Part shown: positions 22,501 to 33,517 of the stretch, in pieces
How positions within the stretch are numbered: position 1 is the stretch's first letter
Layout: each line of letters opens with the position of its first letter
Source of the DNA: Triops longicaudatus
Taxonomy: Eukaryota; Arthropoda; Branchiopoda; Notostraca; Triopsidae
Reading direction: 5' to 3'
NCBI GenBank assembly: GCA_022885665.1
Contig: JAGQDJ010000031.1
Coordinates: forward strand, 372,001 to 436,000
Length of the DNA: 64,000 nt
Notes under the pieces: model-generated
Database searches by the model: none
The model's input: the letters and a program-made list of their open reading frames with translations, nothing else
What the model was told of the DNA's origin: nothing
Position numbers and translations under genes: made by a program

Positions 22501-25500
22501 AAATAGCCCGTCGAAGGGGATGAGTCTGACTTCGTTTAGTATGGATTACGACGGTGAAACGGTGATGCCTCTACAAGAAACTTTGGCCTTGCTGAAGCAG
22601 AATGAAAAGAGGAAAGAAATAGAGAAGGAAGAGACAAGCGAGGAGAGAAAGGAGCCAGTATTACAGAAACGCCGTGGTAGGAAAAGTACGAAGCGCCTCA
22701 CTGCGGATGCTTTGGTCATGTTGAATGCCAGTGAAGTTGCAGCGAAGGAAGCTACGCCTAGGGGATGTCGCCAGAGCTTAAGGATTGCAAAATTAAAGGA
22801 AAAGGAGGACGACGAGCGACGTGCAGTTGAAGAAGAACGTTTACAAAGGCTGAAAGTGGAGTTTGAACGAAGAGAAAGGAGGAGACAAGAAAGAGAAGCG
22901 AGGAAGGTAACGAAAACTGCTACATTCGCTACGAAATTTACCGTAGTAGATTAAAACGATCTTTGTGTTACGTTTTTGTAATATCTGTATAATTGAGCCT
23001 CAGTTGATCGAAACTCCGTTTTAATGAACGTCACCTGTCGTGTAATTCAGGTGCGAATTGAAGAGAAAGCGAAGAAAAAGGACCAACAAGGGCCAAAAAA
23101 GAAACGGAAACGAAGTACGGAAGAAGATAGCGATTTTAGTGCGGGAGAGAAAAAGACGAAAAAGAAAAAGAAGAAAAACACACCGTGGGACTCGTCGGAT
23201 TCTTCGTAATTATTTTTACTTTGCCAATAACGCAAATTACTTAACCGTCATGTTATTTTTTTTTATTATTATTATTATTTTTTTTTTTTCAGGAGTGAAT
23301 CTTCGTCCTCAGAAGATGATTTGGAAGCCTTGCAGCAAGCAGTTGAGGAAGAGGAAGAGTTGGTCTTCAAATCAGATCACGAATTCTCACCGGAGTCAGA
23401 TATTGGCGAAGACGATGCAGCTCCTACGCGCCATGCTCGCACGGCTCGGAAAAAAATCACTAAGAAGAAAGCCGAGCAGGTTGACGAAGATGAAGAGGCT
23501 GAAGATCAGGAGGAAGAAGAAGACGAGGAAGAAGTTGATGAATCTTCTTGTCAGAAATGTGGGCTAGGCGATAATCCGGAATGGATTTTGTTGTGTGACA
23601 ATTGTGATGGTGGCTGGCACGTTTCTTGCTTAAAACCTGCTCTTATGATGATCCCTGCCAGCGTTTGGTACTGCCCACCATGTGAACACGTAAGTGAACA
23701 TTGTATGTACTTTTCGTCAGATCTAAAAAGAAAAGGAGACTAATGAAATAGCTCGTAAAATAATCTTGGAACTGGTGATACAAATCAGAACACGGGTAAT
23801 TTATGGTCAGCAGCTGCAGGTGTGTGTTATTGTGTCTTCCTTCAAATTATTGCTCCTTCCCTCAGTGTTCTCATGCTCAGACGTAATTTTTGCACCTAGT
23901 TTTGTTCAGCATAATACTGAAGTTTGCGTAGTTAGTCTGTTTTGAGTTGTTTATGAAAGAATAACGTCAATCAGTGAAACATTGATATAATCTATACAGT
24001 GAAACTTTCTTCTAATGGACGCCGGAACGGACGAAGAATTAGTGTGTTACAGCCGATTTTCCGTTACAGCCATTATTGGCTTAAATGCCTTTCGTTTCAC
24101 TGGGACAGGTGTACTATGACCTATTGTCCGTTTAACCGGTAACCGTTATAGCAAGGTTTTACTGCAATATAAAACGGCAAAAATGTAAAGATAAAACGGA
24201 AATAATGGTAAATACTTTTAATCGTGATTATTTTTTTTTTTCGTACAGGCGATGTTAATGGAAAAATTGCAAGAGAGATTAGAAGCGTATGAATACTTAC
24301 TGCAGCAAAGGGACGCGGATATTAAAGCCAAAGAAGAATTAGAGGCAGCTGCGAAACTGGCGGCTGCTGAAGAGGAAACAGACGATTTAGATCGAAGAGA
24401 AGAAGACGAAGGCGAAGATTTGGACGAAGAAGAGGATAAGGAAGACAAGGGGAAGAAAAAAAAGACCAAAAGTGATGAGGACGAATCTGCACCTGAAGAG
24501 GGTGAAGAAGAGGAGGAGGACGAAAACGAATCTGGTGAAGATGAAGAAAGCGCAATCAGTGAAGAAAAGAGCGAAGAAGAAGGCGAGGAGCCTGTGTACC
24601 GGCTTCGTGATCGTAAGGGCTCACAACAGCCAGCATATAACTTCAAAGCGTATGATGAAATGATCAAATCTGCCATCCAAGTAAGATTTTTTCCTGTTTA
24701 AAACAGAAATACGTTATTTGTTCGTCTCTAAGTTATTGTTTATTTTAGGATGAAGATCAGGAAGAAGAGAAAAGCAAAGAAACGGTTGACCAGAAAGAAG
24801 GTGATAAGGAAGCACCGCCTAATGCGGTGCCGGCAGTTGCTCCACTTCCAGTGTCTAAAGGTAAAGGGCCGCGCAGTGACGAAGACAGCGATGAAGATTT
24901 CTCACGTTTGGTGCGACGGAAAAAGAAGGCACGAAAACTGAATGATTTGGATGCGACATCGAGTGATGATTCCAAAGACACAGATTTCAAGGGTAGTAGC
25001 GCGTCAGATGACGAAGAAGATGAATGGGAAGCTGAGGAGGAAGACAGTGATGATGATTTTATTGTGGATGAAAGCGACGAATCGGATGTTGTCGTCTTTA
25101 AAGGGCGTGACCGTCGTAACGCAGAGCCCAGTATCAGACGATCGACGCGAAAGCGCGCACCGAGATACAAAAGTATGTTACATCCTAATTTTTTTAACGT
25201 GTATTCTGTAGTATTGCTGCTTGGATTTATTCAATAACAGCATTTGTAGTTATCCATCTTACTGTAATGTCCTGCGTGTTTTAAAACGTTTTTTTTTTTT
25301 CATCTTAATTAGTGGACAGTGACAGCGATACAAGTGAAGAAAGTGTGGGAGCTTCGTGGAGTAGCGGCGGCAGCTCAGAATCAAGCAGTGACGCCTCCTG
25401 GGGCGGAGGCAGAAAGCGCAGGAAGTAATTAATGTTTTCAATTGCTTTGGATGGTCTTTTAAATTTAGTAGACTAAGTTTAATGTTAGCGTTACGTATTT

Positions 25501-27596
25501 TTTTAAAAATTTTATTTTAATTTTTAGAATTACGAAAAAGCCAGCTCCTGTCAAGAAACCATCTGTTAAGAAAGCGCCAGTGCCCAAGAAAAAGTCTGCT
25601 AACACTGCCCAGAAAAGGGGACGGAGAAAAACACAGTCTGATTCCGATTCTAATGAAGAATCCTTCAAACCACGCGGAAAGAAAACTAAGGTAAAGCTGG
25701 AAGGATTTTGCACGTTTTTATTGCACAAAAGAATCGGCTGATACACTTAACCCGTTTAGGCCACGCCTCGACAAGAGCCTGAAGAAGATTCTGCCGCTTC
25801 GAGACGAACAAGAGGCAAGAAAGTTAGTTACAGAGCTCTTATAAGTTCAGAAGACTCTATATCTGAAGATGAACCTCCCAAACGTCCCCCTCCTGAACGG
25901 AAATCCATCCGTGTAAGGAATTTAAGTTTTGTTTATTTTTAAAATTTGGTCAAATTTTTTTTGTTCAAATTAGTATCTTTCATATATAATTCTTATTACA
26001 TATCTTGTTTTCTGCAGCCACCTGTAGCTACGGCGTCGGTTGTAGCACCGCCTCCTGTGTCCCAGCTGGCCGCCCCACCTTCCCCTTCTCCCAGTCAAGC
26101 AGATGAAGACGAAGATCTTCATTTGTCAGCTGCGGAAGCCATCGCAGAGGAAGAAGCTGAAGCCGGACGAGCGGATTCGCCTTGGGACGACCAGGATGCA
26201 GTGCTGCCCTCTTCCCAAACAGCTGCTTCGTTACCAGATGATCTCGATCCTTCTGCGACCTCCTCCAGTACTGGCATGGGCTCCGACTTACCACCACCAG
26301 TACCTATGGACAACGCAGTCATCCAGCACGCTCTGAGCGCTTTAGCAACGCCTCCCATTGTACCTCCTACGATCCCAGTCGGTTTGCCAATGCCGGTACT
26401 CACCCAAACCGCACCAGTACACATCCCGCGGACGCTGGACGTCCAGCGTATGCTCCACGATCCTCCTGCGCCGGCGAGCCTTTCACCCAAGTTGAACCGG
26501 ATGCCACCGGAAATGCATGTCTCACGCTTGATTCAACAAACTCCGCCCACGCCTGTTACAGCCATCAACCCCCTCGCTTTAAGAAACTCGTTACCGCCTG
26601 AGGGAACTTCCTCTCTGCGTAAACTTGACCTTCTTGCAGCCTCAGATTTGAGCAAAGTGCGGGATGATCCTCACCTGAAGAGTAAATACCTTTATATAAT
26701 TCCTTTAAAGCATTGGTTTTTAAAATCGATTTTAAAAATAAATAGAACAAATAAAAATTGCTGCTGTAAATTAGTAAGTTTTTGGAATTGTTAAAGATGA
26801 AATACTCTTATTATAAATCAGTCTCTAATCTCATGCTTCAGAACTTGGACGATGCATAATTGGATATTTGTTTACTTTACTTTCAGTGGAAATTCTGCAT
26901 GCAGTACAAGGATCCAGACCGTACCCAGTTAAGCCCCCGGCGCTCCTGGTGGATCCCAATCCGCGTTCTTTCATGAACGTTATCAAAGTACCGGAACCAA
27001 GGGTCGGGACACCTAGCAACCGCTTACCACCAGTGATGCCTCCTTTATACACTGGCTCTCCCAAAGCGTCTCCGTTACCTGAAGGCGTGATCAGACCGTC
27101 ACCCTACATCCCACCTCCTCCTTATTCCGAGGAGCCACGCCCATATGCGGCCGCTCCAGCTCCTTCATCACCTCATCCGTCGCACGTTCAGCCTCCGTCG
27201 CATCCTTCCAGTAAGTTCTTACCTCAACCGTACCCAGGCTACGGGCCTCCGCGGTTATCCTATGCTCCTCCACCCCCTCGGCCTTATCCTTACCCCATGC
27301 ATCCTTACATCCGAACACCAGGATTCCAGCACGCCGGATTCCCCACTGCCTTCGCCACCGAAGAAGAACGGAGAATTTTCCGAGTAGCGCAACCACCCAG
27401 GGACTATGTCTTCGAACGAGGAGACCCGACTTTAAGCTCCGCCCCATCCCCTGCGGTGGCAGTACTGGAAGAACCTGAGCCCAAAAACACTCCTCCTTCC
27501 AGTGTCGCAAACCCCGGACCCAGCGAAACTGAAGAAAGCGAATTTGGAGGACTGGTATCGTACTTTTCCAGTCAGCAAGAAGATTTTGATTCGTAG
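16508..27596 (+). CDS. RSF1: Remodeling and spacing factor 1 (RSF1), ISWI-associated subunit
   Basis: 28 coding exons in consistent phase: 16508-16658, 16800-16984, 17046-17940, 18217-18450, 18504-18656, 18718-18849, 18915-19058, 19120-19245, 19299-19445, 19543-19680, 19768-19905, 19965-20087, 20142-20270, 20327-20473, 20530-20700, 20757-21026, 21085-21605, 21673-21907, 21969-22906, 23051-23205, 23293-23689, 24249-24680, 24749-25172, 25313-25424, 25528-25690, 25760-25912, 26018-26681, 26887-27596; 2728 residues. The N-terminus (FAAVCSFLEQFGDKFG, LRLQPLGRDRHGYRYW) is the RSF1 conserved domain. A very long acidic disordered region follows. The PHD finger at about 1796-1840 has its zinc ligands in CQKC, CDNC, WHVSC and CPPC. 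Acidic and basic tracts and a proline-rich tail then lead to GGLVSYFSSQQEDFDS. RSF1 partners SNF2H/ISWI to space nucleosomes and binds ubiquitinated H2A. Vertebrate RSF1 is about 1440 residues; the excess is mostly exons 3-19. Confidence 0.95.
23997..24164. mobile_element. pogo/Tigger-like MITE inside an RSF1 intron
   Basis: The left end CAGTGAAACTTTCTTCTAATGG and the reverse complement of the right end, CAGTAAAACCTTGCTATAACGG, form a diverged terminal inverted repeat typical of pogo-class Tc1/mariner elements. Length is 168 bp with no coding capacity. A TA precedes the left end; the right-hand TA is not preserved. It lies in the longest RSF1 intron (23690-24248), directly after the PHD exon. 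Confidence 0.65.
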
Positions 27597-27665
27597 AGCA
27601 TGTCTATGTCGAAAGAGTCGGCAAGAAGAAACTGGAAACTACTGTAATTCTTTTTTTATATATAT

Positions 27666-27671
27666 AATAAA
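27666..27671 (+). terminator. Polyadenylation signal AATAAA of RSF1
   Basis: AATAAA in an AT repeat 70 bp after the RSF1 stop codon. It is the first canonical signal downstream. Confidence 0.6.
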
Positions 27672-28523
27672 AGACAGAGCATAGACGTATGCGTATATTT
27701 ATGGCTGAACATCTGTTGATTGAGCCTTTGAAGATTCCTAGCAATTTTACTGTCATTCATTGTTATTTTTTTAAACATCTGTTAGCGTTCGTCCCAAATG
27801 ATGTATGATTTTTTTACGTTTTTTTATTTAAGCTGAAGTTGAGACGTTTGCATCCCTTTCATTAGCCTTTAAAACGAAGGCAGTGTAGAAGGAGATGAAG
27901 AAAAATCTGTTATGCAATGACCATTTTCCCCCAATGTCCCTTATAATGAAAATACTTTTTTTCAGTATCGTGCCTCAATTCATCAGTATGTATTGTATTT
28001 ATTATTGGATAAAGAAATTGTGTACCGTAATATAACGTTTTTTTACATTACACAGCGAAATTTCTGGTTAAACTTGGTCCTGCATTTAATTCTGCGTGGC
28101 CATGAACTGTTTAAGGTGGGCGCCAGTCTCTTAGTTTGTTTTCCGTTCGCTAGGTTTATGCCATTCGGGTTGCGCTATGCCATCTCGTGTACGCTTGTAC
28201 GAGTACAAATTAAACAACGGCGAGTTGTTGACTTGGCGTTGCTATAATTGAAGACTGGAGTATTTTTCAAATTTTAGGCCTTAATCATAGAAGGTTGAAC
28301 GTGTACTGTAAAATCTGAGTGGAAAGTAACAAAGTAAGTTCCATTTTATACTGGACTTAAATGCAGTTTCATACGTTTTAAAGTTATAGTCCGTTTGAAA
28401 TTTAATTTTCAGCAGCCCAACCCTTTTCTCTCTCTCCCCTTCAACATCCCCTCTCTCCCTCATGTGGGTCGTGAATGACCATTTGTTGTTTCTAGGTACT
28501 GGTGACACGGTCAGCATTTAAAA
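27672..28523 (+). other. RSF1-Mtl spacer with a 5' untranslated intron of the Mtl-like gene
   Basis: No coding exon. An acceptor (TTGTTTCTAG) ends at 28495, 28 bp before the Mtl-like ATG, and a strong donor (AAA then GTAAGTTCC) lies at 28333/28334. A spliced 5' leader with a promoter at about 28050-28300 is therefore likely. The rest is AT-rich. Confidence 0.5.
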
Positions 28524-29387
28524 ATGTCTTCGGGTCGACCTATAAAATGTGTGGTAGTTGGCGATGGGACAGTTGGTAAAACTTGCATGCTAATTTCGTA
28601 CACAACAGACAGTTTTCCTGGTGAATATGTTCCCACCGTGTAAGTTTTATCTTTTCTTCGTTCGTTTGTAAGCTCCGAATCAAGTAAGTTGAAAAATAAT
28701 TCGTATTTTTATAGATTTGATAATTATTCAGCACCGATGGTGTGTGACGGAGTTCCAGTTAGTTTAGGATTATGGGATACTGCTGGTCAAGAAGATTACG
28801 ATAGGCTGAGGCCGTTGTCTTATCCTCAAGTAGACCGATCTTTACGTTTTTATATATCAAATATTAATTTTTGACGTGTCTTCTCTAGACGGATGTATTC
28901 TTGATCTGCTTCAGTGTCGTGTCCCCGTCTTCTTTCGAAAACGTGACCTCCAAGTGGTACCCTGAAATTAAACACCATTGCCCTGACGCTCCTTTGATCT
29001 TAGTGGGCACAAAAGTGGACTTGAGAGAAGACCGGGAGACATTAGCACAGTTAGCAGACCAAGGTCTAGCGCCAGTACGACGGGAGCAAGGACAAAAGCT
29101 GGCAGCGAAGATCCGAGCTGTTAAATATTTAGAATGCTCGGCTCTTACGCAGCGAGGATTGAAACAAGTAGGCTACTTTTTAGTTCGTTTTTCCGTTCGT
29201 TGTCTTTTCGCTTTCCCGCCTTCGTTTGTAATTTATTTTTTTAGCTTGAGCATTATAGCTTAAACGCCCTCTCAAACGAGTGATAATTCATTTTTTTTTT
29301 TCCTGTCAGGTTTTTGATGAAGCAGTACGTGCAGTAATTCGACCTGAACCACAGAAACGACGCCAACGCAAATGCCGGATTTTATGA
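28524..29387 (+). CDS. Mtl: Rac-family small GTPase, Mig-2-like (Mtl/MIG-2/RhoG type)
   Basis: Four coding exons, 28524-28639, 28715-28829, 28889-29167 and 29310-29387, give 195 residues. P-loop GDGTVGKT with the glycine of the Rho family, switch I PTVFDNY, G3 DTAGQEDYDR, G4 GTKVD, G5 ECSALTQRG, then a polybasic tail (QKRRQRKC) and CAAX box CRIL, whose final leucine predicts geranylgeranylation. The N-terminus MSSGRPIKCVVVGDG and SYTTDSFPGEY match Mtl/MIG-2 rather than Rac1 (MQAIKCV). These GTPases steer cell and axon migration through actin. The class is typical of protostomes, which bears on the organism. All splice sites are consensus and the last exon closes at a TGA after CRIL. Confidence 0.94.
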
Positions 29388-32300
29388 GTTTTTTTAATGT
29401 ATATTATTCCTGATAACTTTCCCTTCCTTTTTTGTCCTTTGCTAAGGTTCAGAAGAAGAAAAGTAAATTTGCTTCACCTCGTCTCTCTCAGTTTTAGCGA
29501 AAGTTAAAAGTTTTTTCCCCCTTAAAATAGGCAGCGCCAATTCGACAAAAATAAGCGAAGATCTTTCTTTTTTGTTTGCTAATAAGAACTTATCGAGCTT
29601 TAGTATGGGCATTTATCTAAAAAAAAATTACTATATTTTTGCGAAAAGTCATTTTTTGTTCCTGTCTATCGTCAGGGTCTAAGCGAGCATATTTTTTCAG
29701 AGCCTTTCCGTTCATTTATTTTTTTTTTTTCGTGCATATTCCTTTTTGTGTTTCTAGTCACAAGTTTTGGCAATTTCTAGAAAATTGATCTGGGGTGTGT
29801 AAAGCCAAGCCTTTTTTTCTTTCCTTGGGGTAGATGATTATTTTTTCTTAATTTTGTAAGCCCTTTTAATGCTATAGAAGTGCTAATCTGGAATACTTGA
29901 GTTAGACACTAGCAACCTAAATGCGGCCTTTTTGATATGGGCATCTTTTTCGATGGAGGAAGTGAGGAAAAAAAGAGGTAAAAAGGAAAAAAAGTTTTGT
30001 TTATGGAATCGTCGTCATTTTTACTGCCCTTCCAATACGTTCTGAAAAAATATGTATCAACTAGTGGTGAAGTGTCAAGTTTCACGACAAATGGAAGACG
30101 ATGAAACAGCCACGATAAGGCAGCGGAGTTTCAAAAAGAGTGCAAGCAAAGGAACAAGAAGAAAAGCGTGTTGAAGTTTAGAATTCGGGGTGTTTATTAG
30201 CTAGTGAAACATGTGTAGCACAAGGAATTGCGAGAGACAGCAAGATAAAAGGAGACATTCAGGCTGTTATCATCCCCTACTCATATTACGACCTTTCCTT
30301 GTATTTCTATAAACGAAATAGATGGCCTCAAATTGAAGTTTTCGAATATATCTTATTTCCTAAGAAGTAAATCTAATGCTTAGACCTCCTAGGCCGCTCT
30401 TGTGGCAAGTTTTCGAGCAAAGTACGCAAACGAGCGACTTAAAGATGGAACAAAATTCGTTTTACCATGGAGCCCGGGTTACGTACTCGACGTCCGGTAA
30501 TTTCCATTACACTGGGTTGAAGGTGGTACTCATGCAGAATTGATATAAAAACCTCTTTAGCCATGCATGCAATTATAGTTGAACTGTGCATATTATTTCG
30601 ATTCCACAAACTACGGCTGTCCGCTTTGGAATCGGTCGGTGTCGTTCAAATTTTGCTTGATTCGCAAAAGTTCAAACACAACAGGCTTTATTAGGTAGGT
30701 TCTACTGAAACGCTTCAAATGCCGTATTACAGAATACTACGTCCGTGAATACCAAAGCCGCAAGGTTTTCTCCGTTAAAGAAACTGAAATCACGAAACAA
30801 TCCCATACATATTCACTATACAATACGTACTCCATGCGAGATGCGAGTAACATGACGTCATGTAGCGAAAAACATGACTGGTTTGAATTATGACAATCGT
30901 TGCATTCATGAGCTCAGTAATTAAATTTAGAAGGGATAAGGTCGTCAGTTGAGAACTTTCCTTAGGCGAAAGATTTATCCGCTTGTTGAAGTGAAGCCAG
31001 AGTTTGAGAGCTTTCTTACATTTGCGTGCAACTCTATTGCACTTATGTAATAGCTTTGTAGATGACATAAGCTACGCTAATGCCGATGTCTTCAAAATAA
31101 AATCCATATTCTTTAATCCACACAGATATTAGAAAACAAGGTTCCGCCCAACGTACTTAAAAGAAAGTTAGGCCGTCGTGGTCGCTAGCATTTGAATCTT
31201 CAGATCGCAACATCACCGGACTGCACACAAATCTACTTACCCATTTGACTATTTCGCAGAATTCAATACATTTTTATAAGCTTGCAATATTCGTCCTGTA
31301 TTTTCCGTGTACTAACAGTGAAATGTTGTGTAGCGAAAGCGCTGTTGGTTAGGAACGTTTGAAACGTTAAAAACGAGAAAATATAGGAAATAAATATTTG
31401 AGTGCAATTAATAGAAAGAAAGAAGATCACATGTCTCAGAAAACATAATTTTGAGTGGAAACATGTTCCCACTGAGCAAATATTCGTTATCTTTTAGATC
31501 GGCTGTTGTGACCTGTAAGCTAATGTCATGAAAAGAAATGTAATTGAATTAAATGAAAATTAAGTAAACTCTTCATAGTTTATGAATATTAGAAGGGTGT
31601 ATATAACAAGAAATACAAGAATCACATACATCTTTTGTCAAGGAGGAGCGCATAATAGATGATGTCTGTTCTCACTAGCACAGCCCGTTCGAAAGCGCGC
31701 GGATTCCAACGGAGTCGGAATTCAATACCGTCTGCGTTTCCCGCCATGGGATGGCGTAACCTTCTTTTAAATAGCGTAGATTCCGCCGTCCTGGCCATTT
31801 GTGTTTCAATTTTCAGAGGTGTTTGTCTAGAAACGCAGCCAATATGACCAAAGGCCCGCTGGAACTGCTTGTATTGGGAAAGTTGTCTTGAGTCTGCTTT
31901 TAAATAAACTTGAGTTTTGTTCGTTTACTGCAGTGTTAATTATCAGTCTGGATTTCAAAATAAGAGCAATAAAATGTCTTGAAATAAGGAATTAATAAAC
32001 AAGTGTCTTAGTTTGTATTTTTTTATTTTCCTTGTTTCCATTGTAATTAATGATTATAATGTGGTAATTGTGCAAATTGAATAAATTATGTATATCACCA
32101 TCTCTTGAACTCTTTTCCATTTACCAACAACGAAATTTCTTGTAGCGACAGCTTCTCGCTTGAAACCTTATAAGAAAAACATGGGATATGAAGACGCGAG
32201 TGCATATATTTCTAAGAGGGGTACGTCGTGTGCTTTCTGCAATACATGAATCTGAAAGAAACATTTACTTCCACTGAGGGTAAATTCGTTGCTCTTCAAA

Positions 32301-33517
32301 TCGTCTCTTGTGAACAGTAAATTAATTGATATGGAAGAAATTAATTTAAACGTAAATGAATACAATTAGAAATGAAGCCATGAAAATTTAAGAATATGAA
32401 AAACGTGTGTTTATCAGACATACAGGCGTCACGTACATTTTCTGCCAAGAAGGAGCACATAACACGTAATGAATGTTCTCATTAGCATGGTTTCGTTCGA
32501 AAAAGGCACGCTACCAGCATTTCCGTGACGTTTCAGTCACGCCACCTGTGCTTCCCGCCACGGGACAGTGGAACTGTGTTCCTAATATCCTTGTACAGAG
32601 ACGACAAAGTCGTTTTCGCCCTACGGACCAAGTGCCCCAGGCTCCTCCCTCTTAGAAGAACGCACCGCCTTCCTGTAAAGGGTAACCGAAGGTTACTTTA
32701 TAGAAGGTTGGCTAACTGGGGAGTTTCGCGTTTGAATTTGCCAGGTGACTACGTCACAGGTAACAAGCCAGGGACGCAGCCAATCAACTCCCAGTGGTCG
32801 AGTCACGTAGGCTGGCTAGTAAACAAAGCCTTCTATGATTGAGGAAAGTATTATGAGCTGGTAATCCTTAGAGATTATTATTAATGTACAAGAATGTACA
32901 TATTTTCGTTTTTATAATATTAGAGTAGTACATGTTTTTATTTCGGACATATTTATTTTTTTCTCCCTTCGTTTGTGTTTAGAAACACATTTATAACGAC
33001 TTTAAACCTAACCGAGTTTATTAGTTAAGTGCATCTTATTTAAAAAAAAATAAAAAACATTGACTGCCGGATAAGGAGCGCACCATTCGCGTAAGTCATA
33101 AAAAGTTGCTCTGAAAAATTTCAAATGCCGCACTAGGTGATTACGGGTGACATCAGAATACAAGCGTCCAGTAGCTCCCCTATCATCACGCACGAGCGAG
33201 TGAGCCAACCTTTTTTAAAATAACCTGGGGGGAACCTCGAGAACTAGTACAGAGTATACACTATCTCTATAGTAACCTGCTGGCCGCTCGCATCCACCCA
33301 CGGTCACCTAACAGCCTATCAGTGTAGATACTATTTCCAAGACCCAATCAGCCATGGATTCTGGCTTTAAGGGCTTCCTTTAACACCTATTTTTCTGAGA
33401 CATGTCTCTATAACGACAAGTCATCTCTATACTAACTCTAGGCTTTAATCAAATTGCTTGTGGCGCTAAAGTACTCACATGTCTGTGTTGTCCTCTGGCT
33501 CACGAAAAATATAAGAA
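29388..33517. other. Intergenic region between Mtl-like and Misato genes
   Basis: About 4.1 kb. The first several hundred bases, rich in T runs, are probably the Mtl 3' UTR. No exon with coding character is seen on either strand. The main structure is a diverged direct duplication at 31.3-32.7 kb, described separately. The last 300 bp should hold the Misato promoter. Confidence 0.5.
31310..32660. repeat. Diverged tandem (direct) duplication, period about 805 bp
   Basis: Segments around 31320-31750 and 32120-32560 align as direct copies with an offset near 805 bp. Examples: AAGGAGGAGCGCATAA at about 31640 against AAGAAGGAGCACATAA at about 32448; TGTTCTCACTAGCA against TGTTCTCATTAGCA; CGTTCGAAAGCGCGC against CGTTCGAAAAAGGCACGC; TTTCCCGCCATGGGA against CTTCCCGCCACGGGA. 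Both copies are followed by ACGCAGCCAAT, after unequal insertions. Non-coding and much diverged, hence old. Boundaries are approximate. Confidence 0.65.

Noticed and set aside
23262..23291. TTATTATT and T-run before an RSF1 exon
   Set aside because: An expanded polypyrimidine tract of the acceptor at 23292, not a separate feature.
24218..24676. Minus-strand open frame of 152 codons, nearly all Ser and Leu
   Set aside because: It is the antisense of the acidic GAA/GAG-rich RSF1 exon 24249-24680; low complexity and no independent signal.
26119..26490. Minus-strand open frame opposite an RSF1 exon
   Set aside because: Shadow of the Pro/Ala-rich exon 26018-26681.
31140..31230. tRNA-like stretch (GGCCGTCGTGGTCGCTAGC)
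   Set aside because: No B-box (GGTTCGAATCC), no cloverleaf pairing and no acceptor stem could be formed.
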